Part shown: in pieces, positions 28,015 through 39,324 of the stretch
Position numbering within the stretch: the first letter of the stretch is position 1
How the letters are laid out: each line of letters opens with the position of its first letter
From: Pyricularia pennisetigena
Taxonomy: Eukaryota > Ascomycota > Sordariomycetes > Magnaporthales > Pyriculariaceae
Reading direction: 5' to 3'
Assembly (NCBI RefSeq): GCF_004337985.1
Contig: NW_021940920.1
Coordinates: 852,549 to 916,548 of the forward strand
DNA length: 64,000 bases
The notes under the pieces: model-generated
Databases searched by the model: none
What the model was told of the DNA's origin: nothing
What the model saw: only the letters and a program-made list of their open reading frames with translations
Translations under genes and position numbers: made by a program

Positions 28015-28264
28015 TGGCAAATTGACTTGCTTAATTGTTTACGGTCCAAGCGGGTTAAAAAAAGAGAGTTCTGAGTCGTTGAGAAATCTTGTCATAGATT
28101 GAACAGGCTGCGCTCTTGTAAGTGCTGCAGGAAAACTAGGAGACGAACGCATTCATACCAAAATCCGGGCTCCTGTTCTTTTTTAAATCTGTTTGATCCT
28201 CCACCCGACAAGCGGAATCCACCCAGAATACGTCAAGAAAGATTTCGTTATATGCGCGTAATCG
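26924..28264. other. Divergent intergenic region with long poly(A)
   Basis: About 1.3 kb between the start of the SHB17-like gene (- strand) and the hypothetical gene at 28265 (+ strand). It should contain both promoters. Apart from the poly(A) at 27966-28012 I see no supported feature. Confidence 0.6.
27966..28012. repeat. Interrupted poly(A), 12 + 34 nt
   Basis: 12 A, one G (27978), then 34 A. It sits roughly 250 bp upstream of the hypothetical gene at 28265. Confidence 0.95.
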
Positions 28265-28990
28265 ATGATTTGCGCAGCCGCGGGAGATCACCACCACAGC
28301 GGCCATGACGGCCTGTGGGCGGTGGAAAAACAGGCTGAGCAGCAGCAGAAGCAGCAGCAGCAGCACCACCACTACCAAGCCGCCGCCTCCACTGGGCGCT
28401 TACTAATCGACGTGCTGCTGCGCCGCCGAACGCTGAGCCCCACCGCTGAGACCGCTACCGCTAGCACCGGCATCACCCAAGCGGCGTCGGAGCCCCTGCC
28501 GTCGCCAATCGAGCTAGCGTCGTACCCCAAGAAAAAAGCATCGCCGCCGTCACGGACCGACACCATCGCGGCCTGGGAAAAAGACAGCTCGGCCGCACCC
28601 TCGCCGGCAAGATCGGAGACACGACAACAAAACCACCAAAAACACAATTGCACATCGCGAGACGCGACGGCCGCCATCTGGCACTCCAACTCCACCACCG
28701 CCTCCCGCCGCCGCGGCCGCGCGCCCTCAACTCCCGGGGCCCGTTCGCTGTCTACACCTCCGATCGCCACCACCGCGCCCGTCGACAGCACCGCCACCAT
28801 CACCACCACCACCACCACGACGCGCTCCGCGTCCCTCGACTCGCCCGAACGCAGACTCCGCTTCGCCAGCACCGGCGGTGGTCGACAAAGTGCCGGACGT
28901 GCTGCTTCTTCTGCCCCCAAGCCTCGGCCGTCTGGGCACGAGAGGAGGGTGACCGAGAGCGAGATCATTTGGAAGGGGGTGTGGGATTGA
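28265..28990 (+). CDS. Hypothetical disordered Ser/Thr/Arg-rich protein
   Basis: Open frame of 241 aa, family not recognised. The N-terminal part has a Gln/His-rich stretch (residues about 26-37), the middle is Ser/Thr/Pro-rich with a basic patch (SYPKKKASPPSR), and the C-terminal third is Arg/Ser-rich with a short Thr run. It ends SEIIWKGVWD. No signal peptide or membrane segment is visible; the protein is probably disordered and perhaps nuclear. Third codon positions are strongly C/G, which favours this strand over the long overlapping frame on the other strand. An in-frame stop lies just upstream of the ATG, though a 5' exon could supply another start. It stops only 77 bp before the PET117 start on the same strand, so the PET117 promoter must be tiny or lie inside this ORF. 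Confidence 0.5.
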   Translation: MICAAAGDHHHSGHDGLWAVEKQAEQQQKQQQQHHHYQAAASTGRLLIDVLLRRRTLSPTAETATASTGITQAASEPLPSPIELASYPKKKASPPSRTDTIAAWEKDSSAAPSPARSETRQQNHQKHNCTSRDATAAIWHSNSTTASRRRGRAPSTPGARSLSTPPIATTAPVDSTATITTTTTTTRSASLDSPERRLRFASTGGGRQSAGRAASSAPKPRPSGHERRVTESEIIWKGVWD

Positions 28991-29067
28991 GCTGAGCCGA
29001 GAAAAAAGAGAGACAACAAAAAGGAAAGGAAAAATAAAAAAACAACTCTCCACAACTCCAATACTCA

Positions 29068-29623
29068 ATGGCGTCTCGGGCAGCGGCGGCACACGCCTCG
29101 CGCGTAAAAGTCCGTCGCTTGATCGTCACGGGCGGCGTGGCGGCCACGGTCTTTGTCGGGAGCATCTACGGCGCAGGGCTCAAGATCCAAGGCGAGGCCA
29201 AGTCTGTAAGTTTGACTTCTTTTTTTTTTTCCCCTTCGGTTTCCTCCCGTACCGAAAACTTTTATTTTCTCCGTTTAGTACAAGACCCATCTGCTGACAA
29301 TACCTAAACGAAACAAACAACAGGAGCGAAAAGCCTTTGTCGAAGCCTCCATAGAAGAGCAGATTGCCGTGCTCGAGGAGCGCAGACAATATCTTGTTAA
29401 CCAGCGCGCTCCCTTTGAGCGAAAGCTGGTCAGATTACACGAACGTATGGCCCAGAAAAAACAGGAGGAGCAGCACAGTGGACAACATATCGAGGTGAAG
29501 CCGGACACGAGGCCGGCGCACAGCACAAATACATTTACAGAGCAAAACAGTCAAGTCGATGAGAAGACTGATAATGATAATCGGGCAAACAAAACTGGCT
29601 CGAGGTGGTGGCCATTTTCATAG
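29068..29623 (+). CDS. PET117: PET117-like cytochrome c oxidase assembly protein
   Basis: Small mitochondrial protein of the Pet117 family, which supports cytochrome c oxidase assembly and haem A synthase function at the inner membrane. Exons are 29068-29205 and 29324-29623, giving 145 aa, with a GTAAGT donor, a CTGAC branch site and a CAG acceptor. The N-terminus is basic and followed by a hydrophobic segment (about residues 17-38), which fits a mitochondrial membrane anchor. The conserved part after the intron, ERKAFVEASIEEQIAVLEER, is a charged helix; the C-terminal tail is hydrophilic and probably disordered, making the protein somewhat longer than yeast Pet117. It is convergent with UBP6. 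Confidence 0.75.
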
Positions 29624-29906
29624 GCAAAGGATGTTAAGTCAGCTTGTAGGATACCCAAAGAACATAAGTATGCAAACAAACTCAGGTTATTTTTTTTTTC
29701 TCTTCTCTCTTATAAGCCGTGAATCTATTTGCCTTTTGCCAAGTTTACCAAACACAAAACCAAAGAACGCAGCCCAACTCCCGCCTCAGATATGACTGCA
29801 CTTTTTTTATTTTTTATCTATTTTTCCCCCAGGTGTTCCAAAGTTAGCGGGCCATCAACCACTTGTGGTTACCTTCCCCAGGTCTGGAATCCGTATCAAA
29901 AGCCGA

Positions 29907-31673
29907 TTACGCCTGATCGATTCCATCAGCCGATGGCAGCGGAATGGCCCGGTACAACAGAATAAGGGCCGAGTGAGACTCGCCGCCACCGGCTAGCCCA
30001 TCGATCTTGTCTGCTGTCACCTCTGACACCTTGTCGTCGTTGAACCACCACCACTTGCCGTCCTCTTCTCCCTTGGGCTTACCCGTCTGAGGGTCCACGG
30101 GAGCCGTCTTCTTGACGTACGCCGTGTAATGACCGCTGTCGGCACTCGCGCCCTGGTGTGTCACCACGCCGCGGAGCTCGTACAATCCCGAGTGGTTAGC
30201 GCCCTTGTCTGCCGCCAATTCTTGGTTCACAAGAGCATGCAGCTCCTTCTTGGCCTGCAAGAGCTGCGCTTGCTTCTCTTCGTCAATCTCGGCGTCCGTC
30301 TTGAACGTCTCACCATCGAGCGCCATATCGACGTCTCCGTCGGCTCCAGGCTTCTTCTCGTCCTTCTTCTTGTCCGCCTCCTTGGCTCCCGACGATCCCG
30401 GGACGTCGCCGTCCAGCAGCGGGTTCTTCTTGCGCCGCTTGCGCGAACGTTCGATGTCCTCCTCGTCCTTGCGGATCTCGCGCACCTTGTCGCGCACCGG
30501 GATGAGCAGCTTCTTCAGGTCATCCGTGCAGAACTCGACAATATCGAGCTCGTGCGAGAAGGTGACCTTGCGCATGATTTTAGCCTTCTTCTGCACATCT
30601 CGTTTCCAGAAGAAACGCACAAAGTGCACGGTCAGGTACTTGGGCAGCCGCGAGATCTTAGACCGCTTAGTGTAAGTAGCTTCCCTGTCCAATGTGTCCG
30701 ACTTCTTCTCAATCTTCTCGGTGAGAGAGGCGAGGATACCGTCGCGAAGGTGGTTGATATCCTTGTCGATGTGGCAGTTTAGCTTGAGAAACGGCTCTCG
30801 TGTGGTGACGGACTGCTCTCCCATTTCGCGGGCAGCAGGATCGTCGCACTCCAGCACGCTCTCAAACTCGCCAGCCATGTACTCATCAATGAAAGAAATG
30901 GTCTTTTGGTCTTGCGAACCTTCCCGCGTGAGCTTCTGCCTCAGCTGTGCAAGGATCTGCGACCAGGCCTCCTCGGCATCCTGCTGTGCGAACCCTTGGC
31001 CCTGTCTCGACCGCTCGGCGAATTGAGGAAACGCTGTACGCAGGGCACTCAGGAAGGCGTGCGGTGCATAGCCGGACTGCGTCTTTCCCATCGCCTCGTA
31101 CAAGTTCCTGAGCTGATTGGTAAGGTCCAGGTTGGGGATCCGATTGCTGTGGTCCTCCTTGAACATGTACGTTGACAATGCGGTCTGAAGCTCTGGAATG
31201 GTACGTAGTGTCTGTAGCGTGGAGTTGAGATAGCAAGTGTTTCCCAGGTTCTCGAGGCCAGCCGGCGTGGCACCCTCCTGTTGAGCAGCTTCGGCCTCGG
31301 TCATGTCCTCAACAAACTTGATCTTGCCCGCCGGGCGTTGGACCTCGCTACCACCGGGTGTGCCCATCATCATGATCGTCTGCCCCGGCTTGAGGCCTAC
31401 AGAGCTCATAACTGTGTCATCCTTAAGCTGACCGCCCTTGACGAGAATCCTCTGTCGCTCGGGTTCAACGCCAGTCAAACTGAATAGCTGGTACTTGAAC
31501 ACCTCGCCGGTGGATTCGGTATCGACTTCGACATCGTACTTCTTGCCCTTGTGGGACACGGCAACTGCAAATCCAGGAAGTTGCCTGTTAGCCACTTGAT
31601 TCTGGATTACGGAAAATCTCAGTAAGGGGTTTCGAATCAATATGCTGATTGACTTACTGTTTATTGACGACAT
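29907..31673 (-). CDS. UBP6: Ubiquitin carboxyl-terminal hydrolase 6 (USP14/Ubp6 family)
   Basis: Proteasome-associated deubiquitinase that trims ubiquitin chains on substrates at the 19S particle. Exon 1 is only 16 nt (31673-31658) and exon 2 is 31564-29907, together 557 aa. The splice gives MSSINIAVSHKGKKYDVEV, the start of the N-terminal ubiquitin-like domain (residues about 4-74) that docks on the proteasome. The USP domain follows: the Cys box GLENLGNTCYLNS places the nucleophile at C116, close to its position in yeast Ubp6 and human USP14, and the His box SADSGHYTAYV puts the catalytic histidine near residue 484. A charged Lys/Glu/Asp-rich insert lies around residues 360-440. The gene is divergent from ARC19 and convergent with PET117. 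Identity is secure from domain order and both catalytic boxes. Confidence 0.95.
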   Translation of the reverse strand: MSSINSKSISILIRNPLLRFSVIQNQVANRQLPGFAVAVSHKGKKYDVEVDTESTGEVFKYQLFSLTGVEPERQRILVKGGQLKDDTVMSSVGLKPGQTIMMMGTPGGSEVQRPAGKIKFVEDMTEAEAAQQEGATPAGLENLGNTCYLNSTLQTLRTIPELQTALSTYMFKEDHSNRIPNLDLTNQLRNLYEAMGKTQSGYAPHAFLSALRTAFPQFAERSRQGQGFAQQDAEEAWSQILAQLRQKLTREGSQDQKTISFIDEYMAGEFESVLECDDPAAREMGEQSVTTREPFLKLNCHIDKDINHLRDGILASLTEKIEKKSDTLDREATYTKRSKISRLPKYLTVHFVRFFWKRDVQKKAKIMRKVTFSHELDIVEFCTDDLKKLLIPVRDKVREIRKDEEDIERSRKRRKKNPLLDGDVPGSSGAKEADKKKDEKKPGADGDVDMALDGETFKTDAEIDEEKQAQLLQAKKELHALVNQELAADKGANHSGLYELRGVVTHQGASADSGHYTAYVKKTAPVDPQTGKPKGEEDGKWWWFNDDKVSEVTADKIDGLAGGGESHSALILLYRAIPLPSADGIDQA

Positions 31674-32312
31674 CGTGTCAAGATATCTCAACCCCGACTT
31701 GAACTATCTTTCTGAGGAAGAGGGGCAGACTAAACAAAAAAAGGAAAGAAATGAACGGGGGTGCAGTCTTTTAAACTGCTGCTGTGTAATCCTAGCTCTA
31801 CTAGGCAGCCAACAGCTTCGCAATGCTTGCCGCGGAAGTTGATGGAAATTTGAAGGGTGGCGGTTTGAGACGGGAAGAAGCATGAGCCGCTCTTAGCTGT
31901 CAAACTGTCTACCTCCCGCTGCCCAGTCGCCGCCGATTTGGTGGGGTCGGTCAGTGTTGAGGCGCTGACGAAAGATGGAGCTGTCCGAGGGAGCTCGAGC
32001 CAATCATGTCACTGCGAACCTTTCCGCTGGCTGCCTTGCGCCGCTTGCTGATGTAACCGGAGCGCAGTGATGGCCCCACTATCCCCACGAACTGTGACGA
32101 CGTCCTGTCCTGTCTGTATTGCCCGCCCATGATACAGACTATCTCCAAAGCACGGCTGAACAATTCACATTGGCCTCCATCTATTGCCGGGGACGAAAGA
32201 AGCTCGAGAAGTACCCAAGCGGCGGCACTGGCGATCTCGAGAAATCTGGATCTCGGGGTGCGGTGACCTTGTCAAGCCGACAGACGGAACAAGCTCACAA
32301 CTTCAACTCACG
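31674..32312. other. Divergent UBP6/ARC19 promoter region
   Basis: 639 bp between two start codons on opposite strands. I see no gene here; it should hold two housekeeping promoters. Confidence 0.7.
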
Positions 32313-33206
32313 ATGGTCAGCCTACATCCCTCCCACGTCAACTTCGATACCGATTGGGGCTCCGAATCGTCTTTTCTATATCCACGAAGCTGACAGCTAC
32401 AAAACACAAAACCACGACTTGACCAAATATAGTCCCAATCCCTCAGACCGTACCTCCAGGCGGTGCGGAGCAGCCTTACGGCGGCGCTCTGCCTGTCCAA
32501 CTTTGCGTCGCAGGCATCGGAGAGGCACAACGTGCCCGAGATCGAGGCGCAAACGTCGCCCGAGGTGCTGCTGACACCCCTGACGATTGCACGCAACGAA
32601 AACGAGCGCGTCCTCATCGAGCCCAGTATCAACAGCGTCCGCATCAGCATCAAGATCAAGCAGGCCGACGAGATCGAGCACATCCTGGTCCACAAGTTTA
32701 CGCGTTTCTTGACACAGCGCGCGGAATCGTTCTTTATCCTGAGGAGGAAGCCCATCAAGGTGCGTATGGAGAGGGGGAGGCAGAGATTGAGGAGGAGGGA
32801 CCGTCGCAGGGGCAGCGTCAAAGCAAATAGGGGGTGAGGTTTGGTGGTACAACAGAGACTAACGATTGCACTCAACTTTTCAGGGATATGACATTTCCTT
32901 CTTGATCACCAACTTCCACACGGAAGAGATGCTTAAGCACAAGCTGGTTGATTTCATCATACAGTTCATGGAGGAGGTTGACAAAGAGATTTCGGAGATG
33001 AAGCTCTTCGTAAGTTGGCAATTCCTGCAACTCTATCGAGACTACCACATGCATATCAAGCAATCACTGACTGTGGGTTCTGCTTCGTTTAGCTGAACGC
33101 AAGGGCAAGATTTGTGGCCGAATCTTTCTTAACACCGGTATGTGTGCTCCTTTAGCGAACCGCCTTTTTGTGTACATGGATGCTAACTACGGTGCAGTTC
33201 GACTGA
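32313..33206 (+). CDS. ARC19: Arp2/3 complex subunit 4 (ARPC4/Arc19)
   Basis: Subunit of the actin-nucleating Arp2/3 complex that drives branched actin assembly at endocytic patches. Five exons: 32313-32315, 32433-32759, 32884-33009, 33093-33137 and 33198-33206, together 169 aa, the normal family length. Hallmarks are [53 protein letters not shown], the acidic [25 protein letters not shown] and the terminal PFD. Exon 1 is just the ATG codon: frame and conservation demand a splice right before the second codon, since an in-frame TAG sits at the acceptor. The donor there (GTCAGC) is weak, so this exon is the least certain part. Exon 5 is nine nucleotides. The rest of the protein is almost invariant among eukaryotes, so the identity is firm. 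Confidence 0.93.
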
Positions 33207-34924
33207 TTGCGAAAACTGTGCACGGTCGAGAGTCTCTGTTACTGGCGTTGTTGGCGGAAACATGATTTCTTGTCACTTATTGAATGGGGAAAAAGATAAG
33301 CCATAAGATTATGAAGAAATTGCTTGAGAAATACCCTGTTCGAAATCTGGTTTTCTGTGGAGTGCAATTGATTCAAGCGGCATTGATCTGGACATTGACT
33401 ACTCCAGATAGCGTGGCGTGGAGATAAGTATAAGTGTCCGCCGGCACCAGATCCACCGCACCCGCACTTTATCCAAACGACAACAGCAAATCCTCAGGAC
33501 TCATTAGCCAACCCTGACACTGCCGACAAAGTAAACTACCCATGAGCCAAATTTGCTAGGTGGTTTAACACCCGTATTCGATTGATGTTTCACTTGATTC
33601 TGTCGGTTGATCTGCGACTGTGACAGAGACCAGCAATTGGCGTGAGGAAGGTAGAATCGATGTAGAGGTGAAAGGGAACTCGATAGTTCCGTCAAATATG
33701 GTTATTTCCCTCGATGGAGAGGAAGTTCTATATTCGTAACTGGGACTTCTACACAAGGACTGCGCTGGTCAAGTGAGTTTAGGTTGACGACGAGTAGCGT
33801 GGCGAACTGGTAGCGGATTGGCCTTTTACCTACAAGCATAATCCGCCGGTCGCCTGGGGCTCATGATACATCCAGAAACGCTTCCCTATGCTTCGGGATT
33901 CCAGGGCCCTGCCCACATTGTCTTGCAGCTAGCATCTATCAAAGAGACCAACAATTGTCTGCTTCATACCAGGTCGTCATCTGGAGACATTGACCATTCT
34001 GCGATGTGCCATCCGAGCATCTTGCCAAAACTGACTGTGACCAAGTAACTATCACACTGGATTGAATGGGCTCATTCTTCTTTCTGGATAGCCCAAATCA
34101 GAGAAAGAAGAACAAACACTGGCTCCTATGGGCTTTGTAATATTTCTCGAATCCTCAAATCGTAACTCCCACGACATAGCCAATCTAGCCTTGCGTCAAA
34201 GTAGACTTGTCACCGGTAGGCTTGATTTTTCCATTCTTGTTGTTGAGTCTCTTGATGTATTACCGGGCAAAGTTTTCCGGAACAATACCTACTACATGCA
34301 TACGGTGTTTGCCTTTTCAGTCTTGCGGTTTTCGACAAACAGCTTTGTTGTGGCCCACTTTGGCGTCGTTCTAGCTGGCTGGCCGCTCACACATGGGCAC
34401 ACGGCCATGGTCGATCTGACTGCCAGCTTCTTTTTTCTGCGTCACCAGCTCTCAAATTTGGTAACTTTCTTCACAACCAAAACCCGTTCCGAACATATCT
34501 TCTTTTCTTCATCCCACAACCTAAGCAGACACTCGACAATAAGCACAAGGAAGCTATCATCTTTTGCATTTCGTCTTTTCTGCGGGTAAGTTACTGCTAA
34601 TATAATCATATTCTCTCCTGGTTCATTTCCTTTGCTCTATTTTGGATCTTACCCTCTGCCTATGAATCACTCATCTCTTCTTATTCTAAATTCCATCATA
34701 TAACTTCATCCGTCTGATATTCACTGGTCCCTTTTCTTTACCTTTCTTGTCACTCTGCTTGTTGAGGCGTCTTTGACTTTCCTGTAGTGATCGTCTTTTG
34801 AAAACGCTCTGGTGATGAGCTTCTGAAAAAGATGGTTCCCGGACCGTGGCCTCAGTTTCAACTCAGATTTGTTGACAACCCCAGTCCTTAGCAAAGCCGG
34901 TTTCTTCACAGACGACGAGCAACG
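33207..34924. other. Intergenic region upstream of the RRM gene
   Basis: About 1.7 kb with several short open frames on both strands, none with convincing codon bias or motifs. The 153-codon frame at 34128-34589 looks accidental. The last few hundred bases probably include the 5' UTR of the RRM gene. Confidence 0.55.
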
Positions 34925-37161
34925 ATGGCGGCAGTCGTGGCCAAAAGCGCGTCTCCTGACATTGGAGACACCGATGGTGGTGTCCGGCTCAACTTCTTGG
35001 AATACATCCAGCAGAATGCTGCGGCCGCTGATGCCAACGCAGCCAACTCCAAGAAGGTGGTCTTTACTTCCATGAAGACCACCAACAGACCCCTCGACCC
35101 AACCACATCCCCCTTTGACCCTAAGCTTGGAGAGGGAAATTTTGATGTTCGCCATCCCGTTGGCAAGCTCCCGGGCTCGCAGTCAGTCCCAAACATTCTT
35201 GGAAGCCTCCATAATCAGCACAGTTCCTCGCTGGCCCAGACTGCAGCTTTTGATGCCCAGTCAACCTATGAGGACTCCAACAGCCTGTTCTCTACGGCAA
35301 GCCAGCAGGCAGCGGCTCCGGCTACTTACAATGTTGCAGACGGCCCTCTTTACACTCCACATACCCAGGCCGGGATCTCGGCCTCGTACCAGCAGACTCA
35401 GCTCCAACAGCAGCTACAGCAGAATCATGGTCCAATGGCTAACCAAACATATAGCCCGGGACAATACGACAAGTCTGGCATGCCGCAGATGAGCGTGGTT
35501 CCCGTCAATCAACAACTGGTACAGCCACAGATGGCACTTCGTCCGACTATCGATCATATCCCTGAGCATGTTCGATCTCAGCGCTCGCAAGCCTTGAACA
35601 AGCTGACCTCTGGTCCGACCGGTCGGCCTTCAGCCGTCGAGGCACTCGACAGCAACAACTTTCCATTTGTCGAGACTGCCCGTGTTCTTGCACCCGATGC
35701 TTGCACCAATGGCGTGGTGAAGCTCAAGAACGTCAGTGATGACCCTGCCTCTTGCTTCTATCACTTTGTCGTCGCAGAAATCAGTTTCCAAGTTTGGACT
35801 CGTGGAGTATGAAAAGACTCACTAACATCACATCAACGCAACCACTATCAACAGATCCCTTTTGCCACTCGCCGAGTAGAGATCATCGCATTTCTAGGAC
35901 GCAACTCCAAGATTCTCAATGATAACCTCGAGCCCGTACATATCATCATGGAGCGCGTTACTAGCAAAACCATGGATGCATATGTCGAGTTCGTCACTCT
36001 TCAAGATGCCATCAAGGCCGTCGACAAGCATCAGGCCACCATCACGCGTGGCCGTCTCAGTCGCTTGGGAGACCGCCCCATCGAAGTTGAGTTGTCGTCA
36101 CAGGGCGCTCTCATGAAGGATTTGTTTCCATCTGCCAAAGGCGTCTTTTGGGAGGGCATCCGACCCACCATCAAGCCGTTCAAACCCAATGAGCCCTGGG
36201 AGAACTTTAAAGGCTTCATCAACGACGAGGAGATGACCATGCTGGTGAAGCATGTCGAGGTCCCGCAGCGTGTAAGCCCCTAGTCATTTTCTTTTTGGGT
36301 TATCGCTGAACCCCAGCAGCCTTCCACTCAGCGTCTTACTAAAACTGGCATCCAAAAACTCCCCATAAAACCAGTCTCCCTTCTCCCGCGACTGCCCGCA
36401 GCGCCCCTACGAGTGCATGATCAGCACGATACGAAAGCTCCCCTGGCCCATGACAGAGCTGATCACTCTGCGCCAGCGTCACGCCATCTACAACGCCTGC
36501 TTCTCGCTCATTCGGCTGCTGAGCTCTGCCATCGCCAACGGCCGCCACGAGGAGATACTCAACGAACCGCTGCGCAAGCGTCTCGTTCACGCCGCCATGA
36601 CCTGCCCGGGCTTCACCGTGGTGCAAAGGGACAATATTGCCACCCTCGTCGACATGTCCGAGGCCAGGAGGCTCGAGTACGGCCTGCCGCGCTTCGCCGG
36701 CTCGTGGCTTCACCTGTATGCGCTGTCGCCCAAGGCCAACTTTCCACTCGACATGATTGAGGTAAGTCGTTCTCTGACTTTTCTTTTGCCAAACTTTTTT
36801 TCATTGCAATCATTGGCACTATCGTTGTGCCTATTGTGTGCAAATTGAGGGAAAGCCGACAGCTGACTGTTGTACAACCAAAACCCAGTACTACATCGCC
36901 ATCATCCGCGAAGAGACGACCCGCCTCGTAAACTCCCTCCCGCTCAAGGAGCGCACCCTGGTCACGAGCTACGGTCATGACACGGATCTCTATTTTGGCT
37001 ACCTCTGGTGGGAGCTGCAGCTGCCGCGCGACGACCGCTTCGACAGCATGACGTTGGCCGAGGCTGCCGCGCTCGAGTATGCTGTCATGGAGAGGATAAT
37101 CTGCCGCGCTTTCGGCAACGGCGCCTCCAACACTGCTGCTGCCGCCGCCATCACTTACTAA
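34925..37161 (+). CDS. RRM-domain RNA-binding protein
   Basis: Predicted RNA-binding protein, 627 aa, exons 34925-35731, 35855-36271, 36375-36761 and 36889-37161; every junction is GT/AG and in phase 0. The N-terminal 240 residues are low-complexity with a Gln-rich stretch (TQLQQQLQQNHG). An RRM lies at about residues 263-345: the first strand VVKLKN crosses intron 1 into IPFATRRVEIIAFLG, followed by VHIIMERVTSKTMDAYVEF as the RNP1-like strand. It looks like the divergent, hnRNP-H-type RRM. After it come a conserved-looking RDCPQRPYECM segment and a helical C-terminus rich in Arg and Leu. The target RNA is unknown; I recognise the architecture as one shared among Pezizomycotina but have no named orthologue. 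Confidence 0.85.
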
Positions 37162-38698
37162 ATCTTTCTTTGTTTTTTCCCCCTCGTCTTTGTTGGTCTC
37201 CCACCCTGCCTGTAATCTGCAAAACAAGGCAAGTGGTGGAATATGACCATCAGAGAAAAAGCAAAAAGATAACAGATCTGAAAGGTTGCTCGATAACAAT
37301 CTGGTAGCAGTCTTGGCATGGAGCTGATCGGTCTCCTCTGTCGACGGATTTCCCCGGCTGGTTTGACACTGTGCACGGGTTACTGACAGAATGAGACCCT
37401 TCTGGACCAGGCCATTGATGAACTGCAGTTCGTTTTTTTTTATTCTGTTTCTTTTCCCCTCTTTTCACGGGCATCTTTCTGAACTTGAAGGGTTGTCGGT
37501 ATTTTTTTCTTCTAAGCAAACTATTTCCTTTGTCTCAACCGGTCATGCTATTCCCCTCTTGTTGTACGGGGTTAAGGAGGACATGCATGGCGGTGAGGAA
37601 TGATGATGACTGATGAGGTGTTTTAGTGGGACCTTTGGGGGAACAAAAGATTTGTTTTTCTTTTTTCTTTTCTGCTTTTTATTTTTCTCCCCCTTGGCTT
37701 GGGCAGGGTAGTACCATGGTCCCGGCTTGATATCCACCAACCCTTTTTTCCCCATCTCATGTAGCTCCAGAGACAGACTTGATAGAGAATCGACAAAAAA
37801 GGCACTGATCTAGACCTGGGGAGGTCCCGACTCGACGTGGACCCAGGAACAGACATGATAAAGACGGAAAAATGACGCAAGGTGTTTGATCAAGTTAGCC
37901 ATGCAGGACATGGTGAGGCATCCAATCATACCTTAACATGCACGCAAAATATAACAAAAGCCAGGGGGAGTACAGCAAGAGCGCAATCTGCGGCGCAACA
38001 GCTCCGTGCAGGATCAGTATCCGCATAGTAGTGGTCCCAGACACAAAACCCTCTGCATTAGCTCTTGCCCCCCCTTGTCCTGTCCACTCGCATTCGGACC
38101 AACGGCTGCACCAGAGCAGAAGCGGCAGGTGTGCAAGGTGTGTTTCATTCCCGAGGAGGAAGGACCATTTATAGGTAGGTGGTACGTACACGCACGTATC
38201 AAGACAGGGGATTGCTGCAACAAACATCAGAGCTATAGTAACTCTTGCCACAATCGATGAGCAAACATCGTATGTTGTAAAAAGTGATCAGTCACTTGCA
38301 GCAGAGATGTGAGCTACCGGTAGAAAATGAAAACGACTTGATGTACAAAAAAGGGTTGAAAATCACAAGGCCTCATATATATTGCGGAGTATTGTAGGTA
38401 AGGACTGGATACTATACTGCGGCATATCTGGGGTTTTGGAATACCTGGTAGAGAAGCGCTTATGTAAATGCCTCATCCCTACGCACCAGGGGTCTTTCTG
38501 GGTAAAATTGACTGCTTCCGGCTTTGGTCAAGATTGGGAGCCACGATCCCAGCAGCCGGCCAAGTTGCCCGAGATCAGCGGTTCGGAGAAACATAGGAAC
38601 AACAGTGGAGAAGGGGTACATGTACGATCAATAAAAATGTCCGTAGGAACAGCACACGATAGGCCACCAACAAATCACCAAGTTTTATTTCTCGGCCA
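37162..38698. other. Intergenic region
   Basis: About 1.5 kb of non-coding DNA with T- and A-rich stretches. The first part should be the 3' UTR of the RRM gene. No supported gene. Confidence 0.55.
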
Positions 38699-39324
38699 TC
38701 ACTCGCTCAGCGCCGGCACTCTGCGACGTTGCCTTTCGCAGCGTTGAACATCGGTAGAATAAGAACCCAGTAGGGCGCGCAGCACTGGGTGGAGCTTCTG
38801 GCGAGACGTTGTAAAGCCTTTGGTCAGCAGGTTCATCATCCATTTGGGGGCCCTGATGTTCGTGCCCCGTAAAGAGAGACCCATATCGCAACCATATCCA
38901 CAACCCTGGTGGCCTGGCGAGCCTGACTTGCTTGAAGTGCCACATGCTTCTCTATTCATGCAGGCCAGATATGGAACAAAAGGACCAGAAAACCGGGTTC
39001 AATACGATGACAAGGGGGTCGAGACATCAAAGAAAAATGGACCTACAGCGATCGTGAGGGTTGTAGTAGCCGTGTTTCTGGCACTTGTTGTACGAAGGAC
39101 GCCAGGCCTTCTCACTATCAAAAGTGCCGAAGCGTCGGTAGTTGCAGTTGATATTATTGCACTGGACGATTTGAACGGTGCTTTCATCCGCGCACTGCTC
39201 CTTGCAGTAGTCTATTGGCAGCGTTCTGAGTCAGCCAGGGATAAACAAGGCGATTGCCCTGCTTGTTGTACAGAACTTCGCACGGCTTTGAGCACTCACG
39301 CCATTCCCAGGTTTTGTCGCACAT
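38699..39324 (-). CDS. Small cysteine-rich protein, spliced from short exons
   Basis: Not recognised by name. Exon 1 is 39324-39300 and begins MCDKTWEW; a consensus intron (GTGAGT donor, CTGAC, TAG acceptor, 88 bp) joins it to exon 2 at 39211, giving HYCKEQCADE, then VQCNNINCNYRRFGTFD and NKCQKHGYYNPHDRC. Codons are strongly C-ended, unlike the surroundings. If exon 2 is read through, the protein stops at 39027 (69 aa). A GTAGGT donor at 39046 allows a third exon from 38922 to 38699 that continues with CSPGHQGCGYGCDMG, giving 137 aa; I prefer this because the cysteine pattern carries on, but its branch site is weak. There is no signal peptide. The MC start and Cys/Trp/Tyr/His content fit the common class of very short fungal cysteine-rich proteins of unknown function. 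Confidence 0.6.

Noticed and set aside
28372..29061. 229-codon ORF on the - strand
   Set aside because: It is antisense to the C/G-biased + strand ORF at 28265 and overlaps the PET117 promoter; its Val-rich and Arg-rich runs are what the antisense of GC-rich codons gives.
30129..30782. 217-codon ORF on the + strand
   Set aside because: Antisense shadow of the UBP6 catalytic domain.
33790..33870. tRNA-like A box (TGGCGAACTGG)
   Set aside because: No B box at the right distance and no acceptor-stem pairing.
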